From: Catellatospora vulcania
Lineage (GTDB): Bacteria > Actinomycetota > Actinomycetes > Mycobacteriales > Micromonosporaceae
Length of the DNA: 64,000 nt
Assembly: GCF_009720385.1 (NCBI RefSeq)
Contig: NZ_WARX01000007.1
Location: 372,001 to 436,000 of the forward strand
Reading direction: 5' to 3'
Of the stretch, positions 16,801 to 25,098 are shown one piece after another (position 1 is the first letter of the stretch; every line of letters begins with the position of its first letter). The translations under genes and the position numbers were made by a program. Under the pieces are notes generated by a model. It was not told the origin of the DNA. It made no database searches and saw nothing but the letters and a program-made list of their open reading frames with translations.

Positions 16801-18811
16801 GCCCGAACTCCAGGTCCATCGGCCGCAGGAAGCTCATCGAGCCGAACAGCTGGTTGATGTCGACCAGCGACCTGCCGTTCGCGGTGACCTGCATCGTGTA
16901 GACCTTGTTCTGGTTCCACTCGCCGAAGATCGCCTTGCCGTCGAAGTACTGCGGCCACTTGCGGTCCGACGTCGACGCGGCGTTGTACCGGTAGACCGGC
17001 CCGCCCATCGGCGCGCCGCCGCCGCCGATCTCCGGGAACAGCGGGTTGCCGCCGTAGTCGTAGTCGACCGTGGCGGGCTGCGCGGGCGGCAGGTTCGTCA
17101 GACCGGTGTTGTTCGGCGAGTTGTTCACCGGAGCCGAGCAGTTGTACTTCGCCCCGGCCGGCCCGGACGGGAACGTGTAGTCGTTGTACGCGTAGTTCGC
17201 GCCGATGCAGTACGGCCAGCCGTAGTTGCCGGCCTGCCCGACGATGTTCCACTCCACGGTGCCCTCGGGCCCGCGGTTGGGGTCGGTCGCGCCCGCGTCG
17301 GGGCCGTAGTCGGCGACGTACAGCGTGTTGGTCGCCGGGTCGGTGCCGATCCGGAACGGGTTGCGGAAGCCCATCGCGTAGATCTCGGGGCGGGTCAGCG
17401 CGGTGCCCGGCGCGAACAGGTTGCCGCTCGGGATGGTGAAGGTCCCGTCGGCCTGCGGCTTGATCCGCAGCACCTTGCCGCGCAGGTCGTTGGTGTTGCC
17501 CGCGCTCTTCTGCGAGTCGAAGTCCGACCGCCCCGGCTGCTCGTCCAGCGGCGCGAAGCCGCTCGACTCGAACGGGTTGGTGTTGTCACCGGTCGCCAGG
17601 TACAGGTTGCCGGCCGCGTCGAAGGTCATCGAGCCGCCCGCGTGGCAGCACGTGTTGCGCTGCGTGGCGACCTGGACCAGCACCTTCTCGGTGGACGTGT
17701 TGATCGTGTCGCCGGAGACGGTGAACCGCGACAGCTGGTTGCGGGCCGAGCCGGTGGTGGGGGAGTAGTACAGGTAGATGAAGCCGTTGCTCGCGAACCC
17801 GGGGTCCAGGCGCATGCCGAGCAGGCCGTCCTCGTTGCCGGTGAAGACCGGCAGGGTCAGCGCGGTCACCGTGGTGCCGGTGCTCGGCTTGATGATCTGC
17901 ACCCGGCCGTCGCGCTCGATGTAGAACACCCGGCCGTCGGCGGCCACGTCGAGTTCCATCGGATTGCTGGTGTTGCTGTCCAGGGCGACCTTCTGGAAGC
18001 TCGCCGTGCTGGTCGCGGTGCAGTCGCCCGCGACCTGGCCCGCGGCCGTGCGGATGCCGCCGAGCAGGTGGTTGAGGAAGTTCGTGTCGCTGTACGCCGC
18101 CGCGGTGTGCCCGAGCGCGGTGTACCAGGACCGGCCGCCGTCGTACGGCTTGCACCAGGCGACCGGGTGGTCCGCGCCCATCGCCGAGGAGCCGGGGGCG
18201 TAGCTGCGCTCGTCGAGGCTCGCCAGCACGTGCGCATTCGTCCGAGGATTCGTCTGGAACGAGTACCACTCGTCGAACCGCGACCACAGCGGCGGCAGGC
18301 CCGCCGTGGACGGGTGCGCCGGATCCTCGACCTTGACCGTGGCGGTCTGCTCGGCCGGGTGGCTGGAGAAGTACGCGCCGACCAGGCTGCCGTACCAGGC
18401 CCAGCCGTATTCGGTGTCGGAGGCCGCGTGCACGCCCGCGTAGCCGCCGCCGGCCCGGATGTAGCGCTCGAAGGAGGACTGCTGGGTGGCGTCGAGCACG
18501 TCGCCGGTGGTCGACAGGAACACCACCGCGGCGTATTTGGCCAGGTTGGTGTCGTTGAACGCGGTCGCGTCCTCGGTGGCGTCGACGGTGAACCCGTTGG
18601 CGGTGCCGAGGTTGCGGATGGCGGTGACGCCGGTCGGGATCGAGTCGTGGCGGAACCCGGCGGTCTTGGAGAAGACCAGCACCGAGAACGGCGCCGCGTC
18701 GGCGCGCTGCGGCACGGCGAGCAGGCCGGCGGCCGCGGCCAGCACGACTACGGCCAGCAGGCGCAGCAGCCTGGTCAGGGGCGGATGCAGGGACGATGAC
18801 GCGAGGGGCAT
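13883..18811 (-). CDS. giant exported ThuA / PQQ-type sugar dehydrogenase / CBM protein
   Basis: A 1642-residue protein with a signal peptide ending ADA-AP at about 40. Domains in order: ThuA-like glutamine-amidotransferase fold (about 42-260), glucose/sorbosone dehydrogenase six-bladed propeller (about 270-700, with GLLGMRLDPGF, GGSMTFDAAGNLYLATGD and NPFRIGTDPATN), PKD (about 705-790, YAWTFGDGS), an Ig-like segment, CBM6-like (about 905-1040, IEDGDYWSYTPV), then three choice-of-anchor/ASH-type beta domains alternating with two F5/8 C discoidin CBM32 modules. It probably oxidises or handles sugars at polysaccharide surfaces. GAGGAG precedes the ATG. Confidence 0.85.
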   Translation of the reverse strand: MPLASSSLHPPLTRLLRLLAVVVLAAAAGLLAVPQRADAAPFSVLVFSKTAGFRHDSIPTGVTAIRNLGTANGFTVDATEDATAFNDTNLAKYAAVVFLSTTGDVLDATQQSSFERYIRAGGGYAGVHAASDTEYGWAWYGSLVGAYFSSHPAEQTATVKVEDPAHPSTAGLPPLWSRFDEWYSFQTNPRTNAHVLASLDERSYAPGSSAMGADHPVAWCKPYDGGRSWYTALGHTAAAYSDTNFLNHLLGGIRTAAGQVAGDCTATSTASFQKVALDSNTSNPMELDVAADGRVFYIERDGRVQIIKPSTGTTVTALTLPVFTGNEDGLLGMRLDPGFASNGFIYLYYSPTTGSARNQLSRFTVSGDTINTSTEKVLVQVATQRNTCCHAGGSMTFDAAGNLYLATGDNTNPFESSGFAPLDEQPGRSDFDSQKSAGNTNDLRGKVLRIKPQADGTFTIPSGNLFAPGTALTRPEIYAMGFRNPFRIGTDPATNTLYVADYGPDAGATDPNRGPEGTVEWNIVGQAGNYGWPYCIGANYAYNDYTFPSGPAGAKYNCSAPVNNSPNNTGLTNLPPAQPATVDYDYGGNPLFPEIGGGGAPMGGPVYRYNAASTSDRKWPQYFDGKAIFGEWNQNKVYTMQVTANGRSLVDINQLFGSMSFLRPMDLEFGPDGAMYLIEWGTGFGGNNADSGVYRIDYIAGDQNPIAVASGNPTSGGVPLTVQFSSAGSRDPAGQPITYAWTFGDGSTSTAANPSHTYTTAGNYNAQLTVRDPGGRTAVANVPITVGNTAPTVTLTAPADGGFFAWGDQVRFTVTVTDPEDGTINCSRVNVQYYLGHDAHAHPLQGYTGCTGVIQTSMGTGHGDDADIFAVIEASYTDLGGGGAAPQTGRATVKLQPKHKQAEFFNSTGRAPGAIGGGDPGVQRETTTDTAGGFQNIGFIEDGDYWSYTPVNLRNITSARFRVASPGSGGRIEVRTGAPNGPLVGTATFGGTGGWQTFADVTATLSASTTTGPLYLVAKNPVGDTGQGSIFNVNWVDFIGQGVADGSQLQVTPGSLAFGSANLGTTTAAQTVTVSNPGTAAASISSITVSGQYTQTTTCGSSLAAGASCTVSVRFAPTSAGAQNGTLSVANSTTASPLTVALTGTGVSSTTNLAIGAAMSASTSNGGFPASAANDDNTGSYWESNNNAFPQWLQADLGSAKQVSSVTLKLPPPSAWGARTQTLSITGSTDGTNFSTLKASAGYLFDPATGNTATATFTAASVRYLRVTITANTGWPAGQVSELQIFGGGGQPGPATLAANPTSVAFGNQNVGTTSGGSAVTITNTGGTAAVISSVSASSQFAASGCVGTLNPGATCAVTVTFSPTSAGAKTGTLTVASNASNPSLTVSLTGTGTTVQTPATLAANPTSIAFPNTNVGSTVTRTTQISNTGGTTASISSVTVAGTGFSLSANGCGSALAPGANCTVTVAFAPTSAGGKTGTLTVASSASNPTLSVALTGTGTTATSSNLALGKPVTAGHVQNYVPGNTVDGDANSYWESPNNAFPQSITVDLGGNASLSSIVLKLPSAWGARTQTLSVLGSANGSTFTTIVGSATYQFNPSGNTVTITLPANTTARHVRLTFTANTGWPAAQLSDFQVIGVLS

Positions 18812-18909
18812 GGAGAGTCTCCTCGTCGGGGACGGACGGCGGAAACCCCTGGCGCGGGTGAGCGGGCCCCGGAGGGGAGCGGTGCGGCAGAACCGTTGCG
18901 GCGCTTGGA

Positions 18910-18995
18910 TTGCACCGATGTTTCGAAGCAGTCACAAATTTGCACCCATGACGCTGATGCTGTCAACGCGTAGCGCAAAAATTGCACGTGCCATG
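18910..18995. repeat. three spaced TTGCAC direct repeats in a divergent promoter region
   Basis: TTGCACCGATG (18910-18920) and TTGCACCCATG (18940-18950) share ten of eleven bases 30 bp apart, and TTGCACGTGCCATG follows at 18982-18995. They lie in the 250-base region between the leftward ThuA gene and the rightward amidohydrolase, which also carries a minus-strand TTGACA at 18965-18960. They look like binding sites for one regulator. Nothing else is seen in the gap. Confidence 0.4.
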
Positions 18996-19061
18996 TCGAA
19001 ATCCTGGAGACGTCGCGCGTGTCCGCGCAGCTCGCGAGCTAGGGGCGGATACCTTCGGCCG

Positions 19062-19937
19062 GTGCGGGAGATTTTGGACTGCAATGTCCACCTCTGGGAC
19101 CAGCGCGACGACCCGGTCTTCTGGCTCGCCGACCGCACCATGGTGCGCGACATGATCGGCGACTACAGCTCGCTGCCCGACGTGTACACGCTGGCCGACT
19201 ACCGCCGCGAGACCTCGGACCACCCCATGCGGGGCGTCATCTGGTCCGATGCGGGCGCGGCCGACCCGCTGCACGCCGCCGCCTGGGCGCAGCGCCAGGC
19301 CGACGGCCAGGACCTTGAGCTGTGGCTGGTCACGCTCGCCGACCCGGCGTCAGCGGGCTGGCCCGCGTTCGTACGCAGCTTCGCCGAGCTGGACCGCGCC
19401 GCCGGGGTGCGGATCCGGACGGTCGCCGCGCTCGGCGGTTCCGGATCCGACGACGAGCAGGTCACGCGGCACCTCGGCCTGCTGGCCGGGCACGGTCTCA
19501 CGCTCACCGTCGAGGCCGGCGGCGACCAGCTCGACCAGGTGCTGCGGCTGGCCCGCGCGCTGCCGCAGGTCAGCATCGTGCTCGACCACTTCGGCTGGCC
19601 CGGCGACCTGAGCGAGGTCGGTCGACGCGAGCACGCCGAGCGGCTCAAGGCCGTGGCGTCCGTCCCGAACACGGCCACCCGGATCGACGCCCTGGGCACC
19701 GTCTTCGGCGACTGGACCACCGACCGGGTGCGCCCGTGGCTGCTGGCCGCGCTGGACGCCTTCGGGCCGCACCGCTGCATGCTCGGCTCGGACCTGCCGA
19801 TCGAGCGGCTGCGCAGCGGCTTCGCCGCCCTCTACGACTGCTACACCGACGTGTTCGCGGGCTGCGCACCGCACGAACTCGACGACCTGTGGCACGGCAC
19901 GGCCGCCCGCTGGTACACCGGCGCCGACCCGTCCTGA
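19062..19937 (+). CDS. amidohydrolase-2 (COG3618) family hydrolase with altered metal motif
   Basis: A 291-residue protein from a GTG at 19062, chosen because it places the family's opening strand (REILDCNVHLWD) at the N terminus. Later motifs IVLDHFGWP and CMLGSDLPIERL are those of 2-pyrone-dicarboxylate lactonase-like TIM-barrel hydrolases. The usual HxHxWD is here NVHLWD: the first His is Asn. LigI-type members work without metal, so activity is not excluded. The likely role is lactone or amide hydrolysis of a sugar- or aromatic-derived acid. It is divergent from the ThuA gene and may share regulation. Confidence 0.75.
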   Translation: MREILDCNVHLWDQRDDPVFWLADRTMVRDMIGDYSSLPDVYTLADYRRETSDHPMRGVIWSDAGAADPLHAAAWAQRQADGQDLELWLVTLADPASAGWPAFVRSFAELDRAAGVRIRTVAALGGSGSDDEQVTRHLGLLAGHGLTLTVEAGGDQLDQVLRLARALPQVSIVLDHFGWPGDLSEVGRREHAERLKAVASVPNTATRIDALGTVFGDWTTDRVRPWLLAALDAFGPHRCMLGSDLPIERLRSGFAALYDCYTDVFAGCAPHELDDLWHGTAARWYTGADPS

Positions 19938-19990
19938 GCCGGCTCGGCAGCACCGCCGGCGGCCCGCCCGGAGAGATGTCTCTGTGCAGC

Positions 19991-20034
19991 GGCCACAACA
20001 TCTGGGTTGTGGTCACAACATCTGGGTTGTGGCC
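19991..20034. terminator. tandem palindromes, family D (CACAAC-ATCTGG-GTTGTG)
   Basis: Two copies of CACAACATCTGGGTTGTGG stand head to tail (19994-20012 and 20014-20032), each a 6-bp stem, framed by GGCC on both sides so that the whole block is also symmetric. It separates convergent genes ending at 19937 and 20090 and is probably a two-way terminator. Confidence 0.65.
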
Positions 20035-20089
20035 GCCACACGGATACCCCTCCGCCGCGAGGTGACGGAGAGTGCGCGCCGCGGTCGGG

Positions 20090-21412
20090 TCAGCGAGGAG
20101 CGACCGGCAGCAGGCTCGTGTAGACCCCGTCGAGGACCTCGGCCTGGGCGGCCCACGTCCAGCCGTCGAGCAGACCCGGCTTGTCGTACGCGGCGCGGTA
20201 GCGCTCCGGGTCGGCGAGCACCTGCTGCGCCGCCCGCACGAAGTCGGCCACGTCGTCGGCGCGGAACACCTCGCCCTGCCCGGTGCCGCGGATCGTCGCC
20301 GCCATGGTGCGCACGTCGCTGGCGATGATCGGCAGGCGGGCGTGGGAGTACTCGAAGAACTTCGTGATCAGCGAGATCTCGTGGTTGACGAAATGCCTGA
20401 TCGGGATCACCCCGGCCGTCGCCCCGGCCAGGAAGTTCGCCACCTGGGCCGCGGGCACGTAGCCGGTGACGTGCAGCCGGTCGGCGACGCCCAGCTCGGT
20501 GGCACGGGCGATCAGGCCGGTCGCGTACTCGCCGGACGGCAGGTTGATCACCATGGCCATGTGCACGCCGGGCAGCTGCGGCAGCGCCTCGACCATGACC
20601 GCCAGCCCGCGCGCCGGAGCCGCCGCGCCGCTGTACACCAGCAGCGGCACGTCCGGGCCGATGCCGCAGCGCTCGCGCAGGCTCACCTCGGGCTGCTCGC
20701 CGCCCTCCGACATGTCGGGCGCGTTGAGCACGATCGCGGGCAGCTCGGCCAGGTGGTGGTCGCGCTGCAGCATCTGCGCCAGCTCGTCGGAGACCGTGAT
20801 CACCGCGTCGGCGTACGGGGCGTACTCGCGCTCGTACGCGATGTGGGCGGGCTGCCAGCGGTAGTTGTCCCGCCAGGGGCGCACACCCGGCAGGTACTCG
20901 TGCGCGTCCCAGACCAGCTTGACGTCGCGGCCGTGGTGGCGGGCACGGGCCGCGGCCCGCGCGCCGACGCCGATCATGCGGAAGTCGTGGGCGTGGATGA
21001 TGTCGGGCCGCAGCTCGTCGATGACCGGCCCGTACTTGTTGTCGAACCCGATCAGGCCGGGCTCCAGCTTGCGCCACGCGTGGTCGCCCATGCGCTGCAT
21101 CCAGTACCGGGTGATCACCCAGTCGGCAGGACGGCGCACCCGGCGCACCGAGGGGGGCAGCTCCTGCCAGCGGCGCCGCAGGCCGCCCGCCGCGCCCCGG
21201 GCGCGGTTGCCGCCGGGCAGCAGGCGCACCCGCGCGCCGCCGATCATCCACTCCTGGGGCTCGTGATCGGGGGACAGGCCGAGCAGGGTCACGTCCCAGC
21301 CGGCGTCGGCCGCCGAGCGGGCCGTCTTCTGGACCCGTGAGTCGCCGTTGACCGCGTTGTCGACCAGCATGACGACACGTCCCCGGCCGCCCTCGCGACG
21401 TTCGACTCCCAT
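20090..21412 (-). CDS. family 4 glycosyltransferase
   Basis: A 440-residue GT-B enzyme. The N-terminal Rossmann half opens with VVMLVDNAVNGDSRVQKTAR and contains IIHAHDFRMIG and WDAHEYLPG. The C-terminal half has LLVYSGAAAPARGL, and a SLITKFFEYSHARLPIIASD segment that corresponds to the GT4 nucleotide-sugar site, though the usual EX7E is only partly conserved. It is likely a retaining transferase acting on cell-surface glycans or a glycolipid. It is divergent from the GT2 gene 149 bases away, suggesting a shared glycan pathway. The ATG has no strong ribosome site. Confidence 0.8.
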   Translation of the reverse strand: MGVERREGGRGRVVMLVDNAVNGDSRVQKTARSAADAGWDVTLLGLSPDHEPQEWMIGGARVRLLPGGNRARGAAGGLRRRWQELPPSVRRVRRPADWVITRYWMQRMGDHAWRKLEPGLIGFDNKYGPVIDELRPDIIHAHDFRMIGVGARAAARARHHGRDVKLVWDAHEYLPGVRPWRDNYRWQPAHIAYEREYAPYADAVITVSDELAQMLQRDHHLAELPAIVLNAPDMSEGGEQPEVSLRERCGIGPDVPLLVYSGAAAPARGLAVMVEALPQLPGVHMAMVINLPSGEYATGLIARATELGVADRLHVTGYVPAAQVANFLAGATAGVIPIRHFVNHEISLITKFFEYSHARLPIIASDVRTMAATIRGTGQGEVFRADDVADFVRAAQQVLADPERYRAAYDKPGLLDGWTWAAQAEVLDGVYTSLLPVAPR

Positions 21413-21561
21413 GGTCCGCCCTTCGTCGGTTCCGCCCGCGGACCAGGGCTCCGCTCCTGATCTACCCGCGCTGCCGGCCTATTGTTACCGTAGTCGCCAG
21501 CAAGCCGCACCCGGGTGTCTCCACGCTGACCCCCGCACCACCGAGCGCCGGAGGCCAAGCA

Positions 21562-23106
21562 GTGACCGCAGTCGACGTCAGCGTCATCGTGCCGGTGTAC
21601 AACACGATGCCCGACCTGCGCCGCTGCATGAACTCCCTGGTCAACCAGACCATCGGCCACGACCGCATGGAGATCATCGCGGTCGACGACGGCTCCACCG
21701 ACGGCAGCCCCGCCGAGCTGGCCCGGTTCGCCGAGCGTTACCCGTCCGTCAAGGTCATCCGGCAGCCCAACTCCGGCGGCCCAGCCAGCCCCTGCAACAA
21801 CGGCCTGGGCGTGGCCACCGGCCGGTTCGTCTTCTTCATCGGGGCCGACGACTACATGGGCCCCGAGGCCCTGGAGCGCATGGTCGACGCGGCCGACCGG
21901 TACGGCTCCGAGGTCGTGCTCGGCAAGACCGTCGGCGTGAACAGCCGCTTCGTGTACCAGGAGGTCTTCGCCCACAACGCGGCGGAGATCACCTTCGCGG
22001 ACTCGGCGCTGTCCTGGTCGCTGGGCAACATCAAGCTGTTCTCCCGCGACCTCGTCGAGCGGCACCACCTGCGCTACCCCGAGGACATGCCGATCGGCAG
22101 CGACTTCCCGTTCACCCTGGAGGCCTGCCACCGCGCCTCGCGGGTCTCGGTCGTCGCCGACTACGACTGCTACTACGCGGTGCGCCGGCTCAACGCCCAG
22201 AACGTCACCCACCTCAGCAACGCCGCGGACCGGCTCTACTGCCTGCGCCGCCTCATGGAGTTCACCGTCGGGCTGATGCCGCCCGGCAAGGACCGCGAGG
22301 CCGTGCTGTCCCGGCTGTTCGCGCTCGAGGTCGCCGTCGTGCTGCGCGACGACCTGCTCACCGTCGACCCGTCCGTGCAGCAGGCCGTGCACGACTGCGT
22401 ACGCGAGCTCGCCGACCGGCACCTCACCGCCGAGACCGGCGCGGAGCTGGAGGTCGAGACCCGGCTGCGCATCGCCGTCGTGCAGGCCGGCGACGTCGAC
22501 GACCTGCTCGCCGTGATCCGCCAGGACGTGGAGCAGGGCATCGCCCCGATCGTCGTGGAGGGCGACCGCTGGTACGCCGCCTACCCCGGCTTCCGTACCC
22601 CCGGCTCGTCGCTGCCGGACGAGGTCTTCGAGGTCACCGCGCACGCGGCCGGCTGGGCCGCCAAGCTCGACGCCACCCAGGCGGTGTGGCGGCGCGCTGC
22701 CGACGGCACGACCGTGCTCGCGATCACCGCCCGCAGCCCGCTGCCGGACCTGGCCTCGCACGGGGAGATCGGCCTGCACGCCGAGGACCTGACCGCGGCG
22801 GTCCAGGTAACCGAGAGCCGCCCCGCCACCGTCGTGCAGGCCGAGTTCAAGGTCGCCGACGTCATCAACGCCAGCGCCGCCAGCGGGCAGCGCCGGTCGG
22901 TACGGGTGCGCGTGCACGCCCGCGGTCAGCAGGGCTCGGCCCCGCTGCGCGCCGCCGGCCTGCGCCTGCCCCGCCCGCTCATCTGGCGCCGCGGCCTGCG
23001 CATGTACGCGATCACCCCGGCCAAGGACCCCTCCGGCCGCCTCATGATCTCCGTCGTCCCGATGACCCCGGGCCGCATCATGGCCCGCCTCACCCGCCGC
23101 CGCTGA
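21562..23106 (+). CDS. family 2 glycosyltransferase with C-terminal extension
   Basis: A 514-residue protein. Residues 1-110 form the GT-A domain: VSVIVPVYNTMPDLRRCMNS, AVDDGSTDGSP and the metal-binding FIGADDYM. About 300 further residues lack a recognised domain but include beta-rich repeats; they may position the acceptor. An inverting transferase using a nucleotide sugar is expected, with no membrane span visible. The GTG at 21562 follows CGGAGG by seven bases. It is divergent from the GT4 gene. Confidence 0.8.
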   Translation: MTAVDVSVIVPVYNTMPDLRRCMNSLVNQTIGHDRMEIIAVDDGSTDGSPAELARFAERYPSVKVIRQPNSGGPASPCNNGLGVATGRFVFFIGADDYMGPEALERMVDAADRYGSEVVLGKTVGVNSRFVYQEVFAHNAAEITFADSALSWSLGNIKLFSRDLVERHHLRYPEDMPIGSDFPFTLEACHRASRVSVVADYDCYYAVRRLNAQNVTHLSNAADRLYCLRRLMEFTVGLMPPGKDREAVLSRLFALEVAVVLRDDLLTVDPSVQQAVHDCVRELADRHLTAETGAELEVETRLRIAVVQAGDVDDLLAVIRQDVEQGIAPIVVEGDRWYAAYPGFRTPGSSLPDEVFEVTAHAAGWAAKLDATQAVWRRAADGTTVLAITARSPLPDLASHGEIGLHAEDLTAAVQVTESRPATVVQAEFKVADVINASAASGQRRSVRVRVHARGQQGSAPLRAAGLRLPRPLIWRRGLRMYAITPAKDPSGRLMISVVPMTPGRIMARLTRRR

Positions 23107-23132
23107 CCGCCGCGCCGCCCCCGCCCGCCCCG

Positions 23133-23196
23133 GCGCAACTCTTTAAGAGTCGCGCCTTCGCCGGTGCCCTGAAGCCGCAACTCTTAAAGAGTTGCG
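23133..23196. repeat. paired palindromes, family B (CGCAACTCTTTAAGAGT)
   Basis: GCGCAACTCTTTAAGAGTCGC (from 23133) is an almost perfect palindrome, and CGCAACTCTTAAAGAGTTGCG begins at 23176 as a perfect one with 10-bp arms. They follow the GT2 stop and may end its transcript. Close relatives occur at 46439-46503. Confidence 0.7.
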
Positions 23197-23226
23197 ACCC
23201 GGGTGCGGGGGGCTGAGGATCGTGGG

Positions 23227-23976
23227 GTGTTGGAGGGTGAAGAGGCGCTGGTCGGGAATGTGACCGCGGGTGTGGTGCGGGTGGGGGACACGGTGCGGCG
23301 GCCCGCCGGGCCGTGGACGGAGGGCGTGGACGCCTTTCTGCGGCACCTGCAGGAGGCCGGGTTCACCGGTGCGCCCCGCGCGCTCGGCCGTGACGAGCAG
23401 GGCCGCCAGGTGCTGGAATTCGTGTCCGGCGAGATCGGCGACGCGACCGGGACGTACACCCTGGCGGAACTCGCCGAGATCGGCCGGATGCAACGCGGCC
23501 TGCACGACGCCGCGGCCTCCTTCGCACCCGCGCCGGGGACCCGGTGGGAGTCGCCGATCCCGCCGGACCGCACCGAGCTGATCTGCCACAACGACGTCTC
23601 GCCGTGGAACCTGGTCCGCGCCGAGCGCGGTTGGGTGCTGATCGACTGGGACAACGTGGCCCCCAGCTCCCGGCTGTGGGACCTGTCGTACGCGGCGCAG
23701 AGCATGGCCGGGATGAGTCCGCGCCGCGACCCGGCCGAGTCCGCGGCCCGGCTGCGTGCCTTCACCGGTGGCTACGGACTGGACCCGAGTGAGGGTCCGG
23801 AACTGGCCGCGCTGCTCGGCCGCCGGGCGCGGGCCATGTACGACCTGCTGGAGACGGGCGCCCGGGAGAACCGGCAGCCCTGGGCGCGGATCTTCACCGA
23901 GGACGGCCCGTACTGGCGGGACACCGCCTCCTACCTGGACCGGCACACGGGCGTCTGGGCAGCCGCGCTCGCCTGA
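23227..23976 (+). CDS. aminoglycoside phosphotransferase-fold kinase
   Basis: About 249 residues from a GTG at 23227; the upstream in-frame start at 23203 abuts the palindrome and is less likely. The protein-kinase-like catalytic loop is ICHNDVSPWNLV (H-N-D-x4-N) and the metal-binding motif is LIDWDNV, as in APH and choline-kinase-like enzymes. The small N-terminal lobe is short. The substrate could be an aminoglycoside, macrolide or a metabolite; many such actinobacterial genes are not resistance genes. It is the only rightward gene between palindromes and the convergent epimerase. Confidence 0.75.
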   Translation: MLEGEEALVGNVTAGVVRVGDTVRRPAGPWTEGVDAFLRHLQEAGFTGAPRALGRDEQGRQVLEFVSGEIGDATGTYTLAELAEIGRMQRGLHDAAASFAPAPGTRWESPIPPDRTELICHNDVSPWNLVRAERGWVLIDWDNVAPSSRLWDLSYAAQSMAGMSPRRDPAESAARLRAFTGGYGLDPSEGPELAALLGRRARAMYDLLETGARENRQPWARIFTEDGPYWRDTASYLDRHTGVWAAALA

Positions 23977-24039
23977 GCCGCTACGGCGCAGTCGATCCGG
24001 CCCGCGAGGAGCTGCGGCAGGCGGATCGCTCCGCTGCGG

Positions 24040-25008
24040 TCAGGCTTCGTCGACGGCTTGCAGCAGCGCCGACTCGCGTTGCCGGCCGAGGCCCTCGGCG
24101 GCCAGCGGGCCGGATGTCGTGGTGAGCCAGGCCCAGGTGTCGGCGACGGTCTGCTCGATCGGGCGGCAGCGCAGGCCGGCCGCGTGCGCGCGCTCCGCGT
24201 CGGTCTCGTGCAGGCCGCGCACGCCACTGCCCTCCGGAATCCAGATCGGCAGCTCGGACCAGGGCTGCACCCCTGCCGCAGTGAAGGCCTCGGGCGGCAC
24301 CCAGCGCAGCCGGGCGCTGGCACCCGCTGCCTCGGCACAGGCCGTCAGCAGTGCCCCCATCGTGGTGTGACCGGGGCGGCTCACCACGTTGTAGGTCCCG
24401 CCGCGACCCGCGTGCGCGGCGTCGAGCAGCCAGCCCGCGAGATCCCGCACGTCGATGTACTGGAGGCCGAGGTCCGGTGGTCCGGGGATCGGCACGTCGC
24501 CGCCGCGGGCGAGCCGCCGCAGCCACCAGACGAGGCGTTCGGGCTGCTCGTGCGGTCCGAGGACGAGGCCGGGCCGCGCGATCAGCGCCCGTTCGCCGTA
24601 AACGGTGCGTACCGCGTGCTCGGCGGCTGCTTTGAGTGCGCCGAAGCTCTCGCCTTCCGGCGGCACCAGTGGGGACAGCTCGGTCAGGCCAAGGGTCGAC
24701 AGGTCGCGGTAGACCGAGCGGCTCGACACGTGGAGGTACCGGCCGCAGATCGGTTCCAGGGTGGCCGCGGCTAGCGCGGCGACCTGCGGCGCGCCGTCCC
24801 AGGTGTCGATGATCGCGTCCCAGGTCTGGCGGGTGAGCAGGGCGAGGTCTGCCGCCGCCGTCCGGTCGCCGAGCACGGAGTCGACCCCGGCCGGTGGCAG
24901 GCCCGTCACACCGCGGTGGAACGCGGTGACCTGCCAGCCCCGGGCGGAGGCGTCGTGCGCGAGCGCGCGGCCGAGGAATCGGGTGCCGCCCAGCAGGAGC
25001 AGTCGCAT
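24040..25008 (-). CDS. NAD-dependent epimerase/dehydratase
   Basis: A 322-residue extended SDR protein. The dinucleotide-binding loop is LLLGGTRFLGRALA near the N terminus (GxxxxLG), and HVSSRSVYRD marks the region where the catalytic Ser/Tyr normally lie. GPPDLGLQYIDVRDLAGW is the usual substrate-domain block of isoflavone-reductase or sugar-epimerase relatives. It is cytosolic, substrate unknown. The ATG at 25008 is the true start; the frame continues upstream only as an overlap of the divergent PadR gene. PadR probably controls it. Confidence 0.8.
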   Translation of the reverse strand: MRLLLLGGTRFLGRALAHDASARGWQVTAFHRGVTGLPPAGVDSVLGDRTAAADLALLTRQTWDAIIDTWDGAPQVAALAAATLEPICGRYLHVSSRSVYRDLSTLGLTELSPLVPPEGESFGALKAAAEHAVRTVYGERALIARPGLVLGPHEQPERLVWWLRRLARGGDVPIPGPPDLGLQYIDVRDLAGWLLDAAHAGRGGTYNVVSRPGHTTMGALLTACAEAAGASARLRWVPPEAFTAAGVQPWSELPIWIPEGSGVRGLHETDAERAHAAGLRCRPIEQTVADTWAWLTTTSGPLAAEGLGRQRESALLQAVDEA

Positions 25009-25048
25009 ACGGGTCAACCTAGCGGTGGCGAGCGAGTGCTCGGATGCG

Positions 25049-25066
25049 TATACTCGCTCACGAGTA
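25049..25066. promoter_or_regulatory. candidate PadR operator overlapping the padR -10
   Basis: The perfect inverted repeat TACTCG-N4-CGAGTA (25051-25066) overlaps a -10-like TATACT (25049-25054) on the plus strand, in the 90-base divergent region between the epimerase and PadR genes. Position and symmetry suggest autorepression. Confidence 0.45.
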
Positions 25067-25098
25067 GTCAAGGCTGACCAACGAGGAAGGTGACGGAC

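Noticed and set aside
13964-18799. A 1611-residue open frame on the plus strand opposite the ThuA gene
   Set aside because: It is an Arg/Gly/Ala-rich shadow typical of high-GC DNA, with no domain or signal; the minus-strand protein has clear domains.
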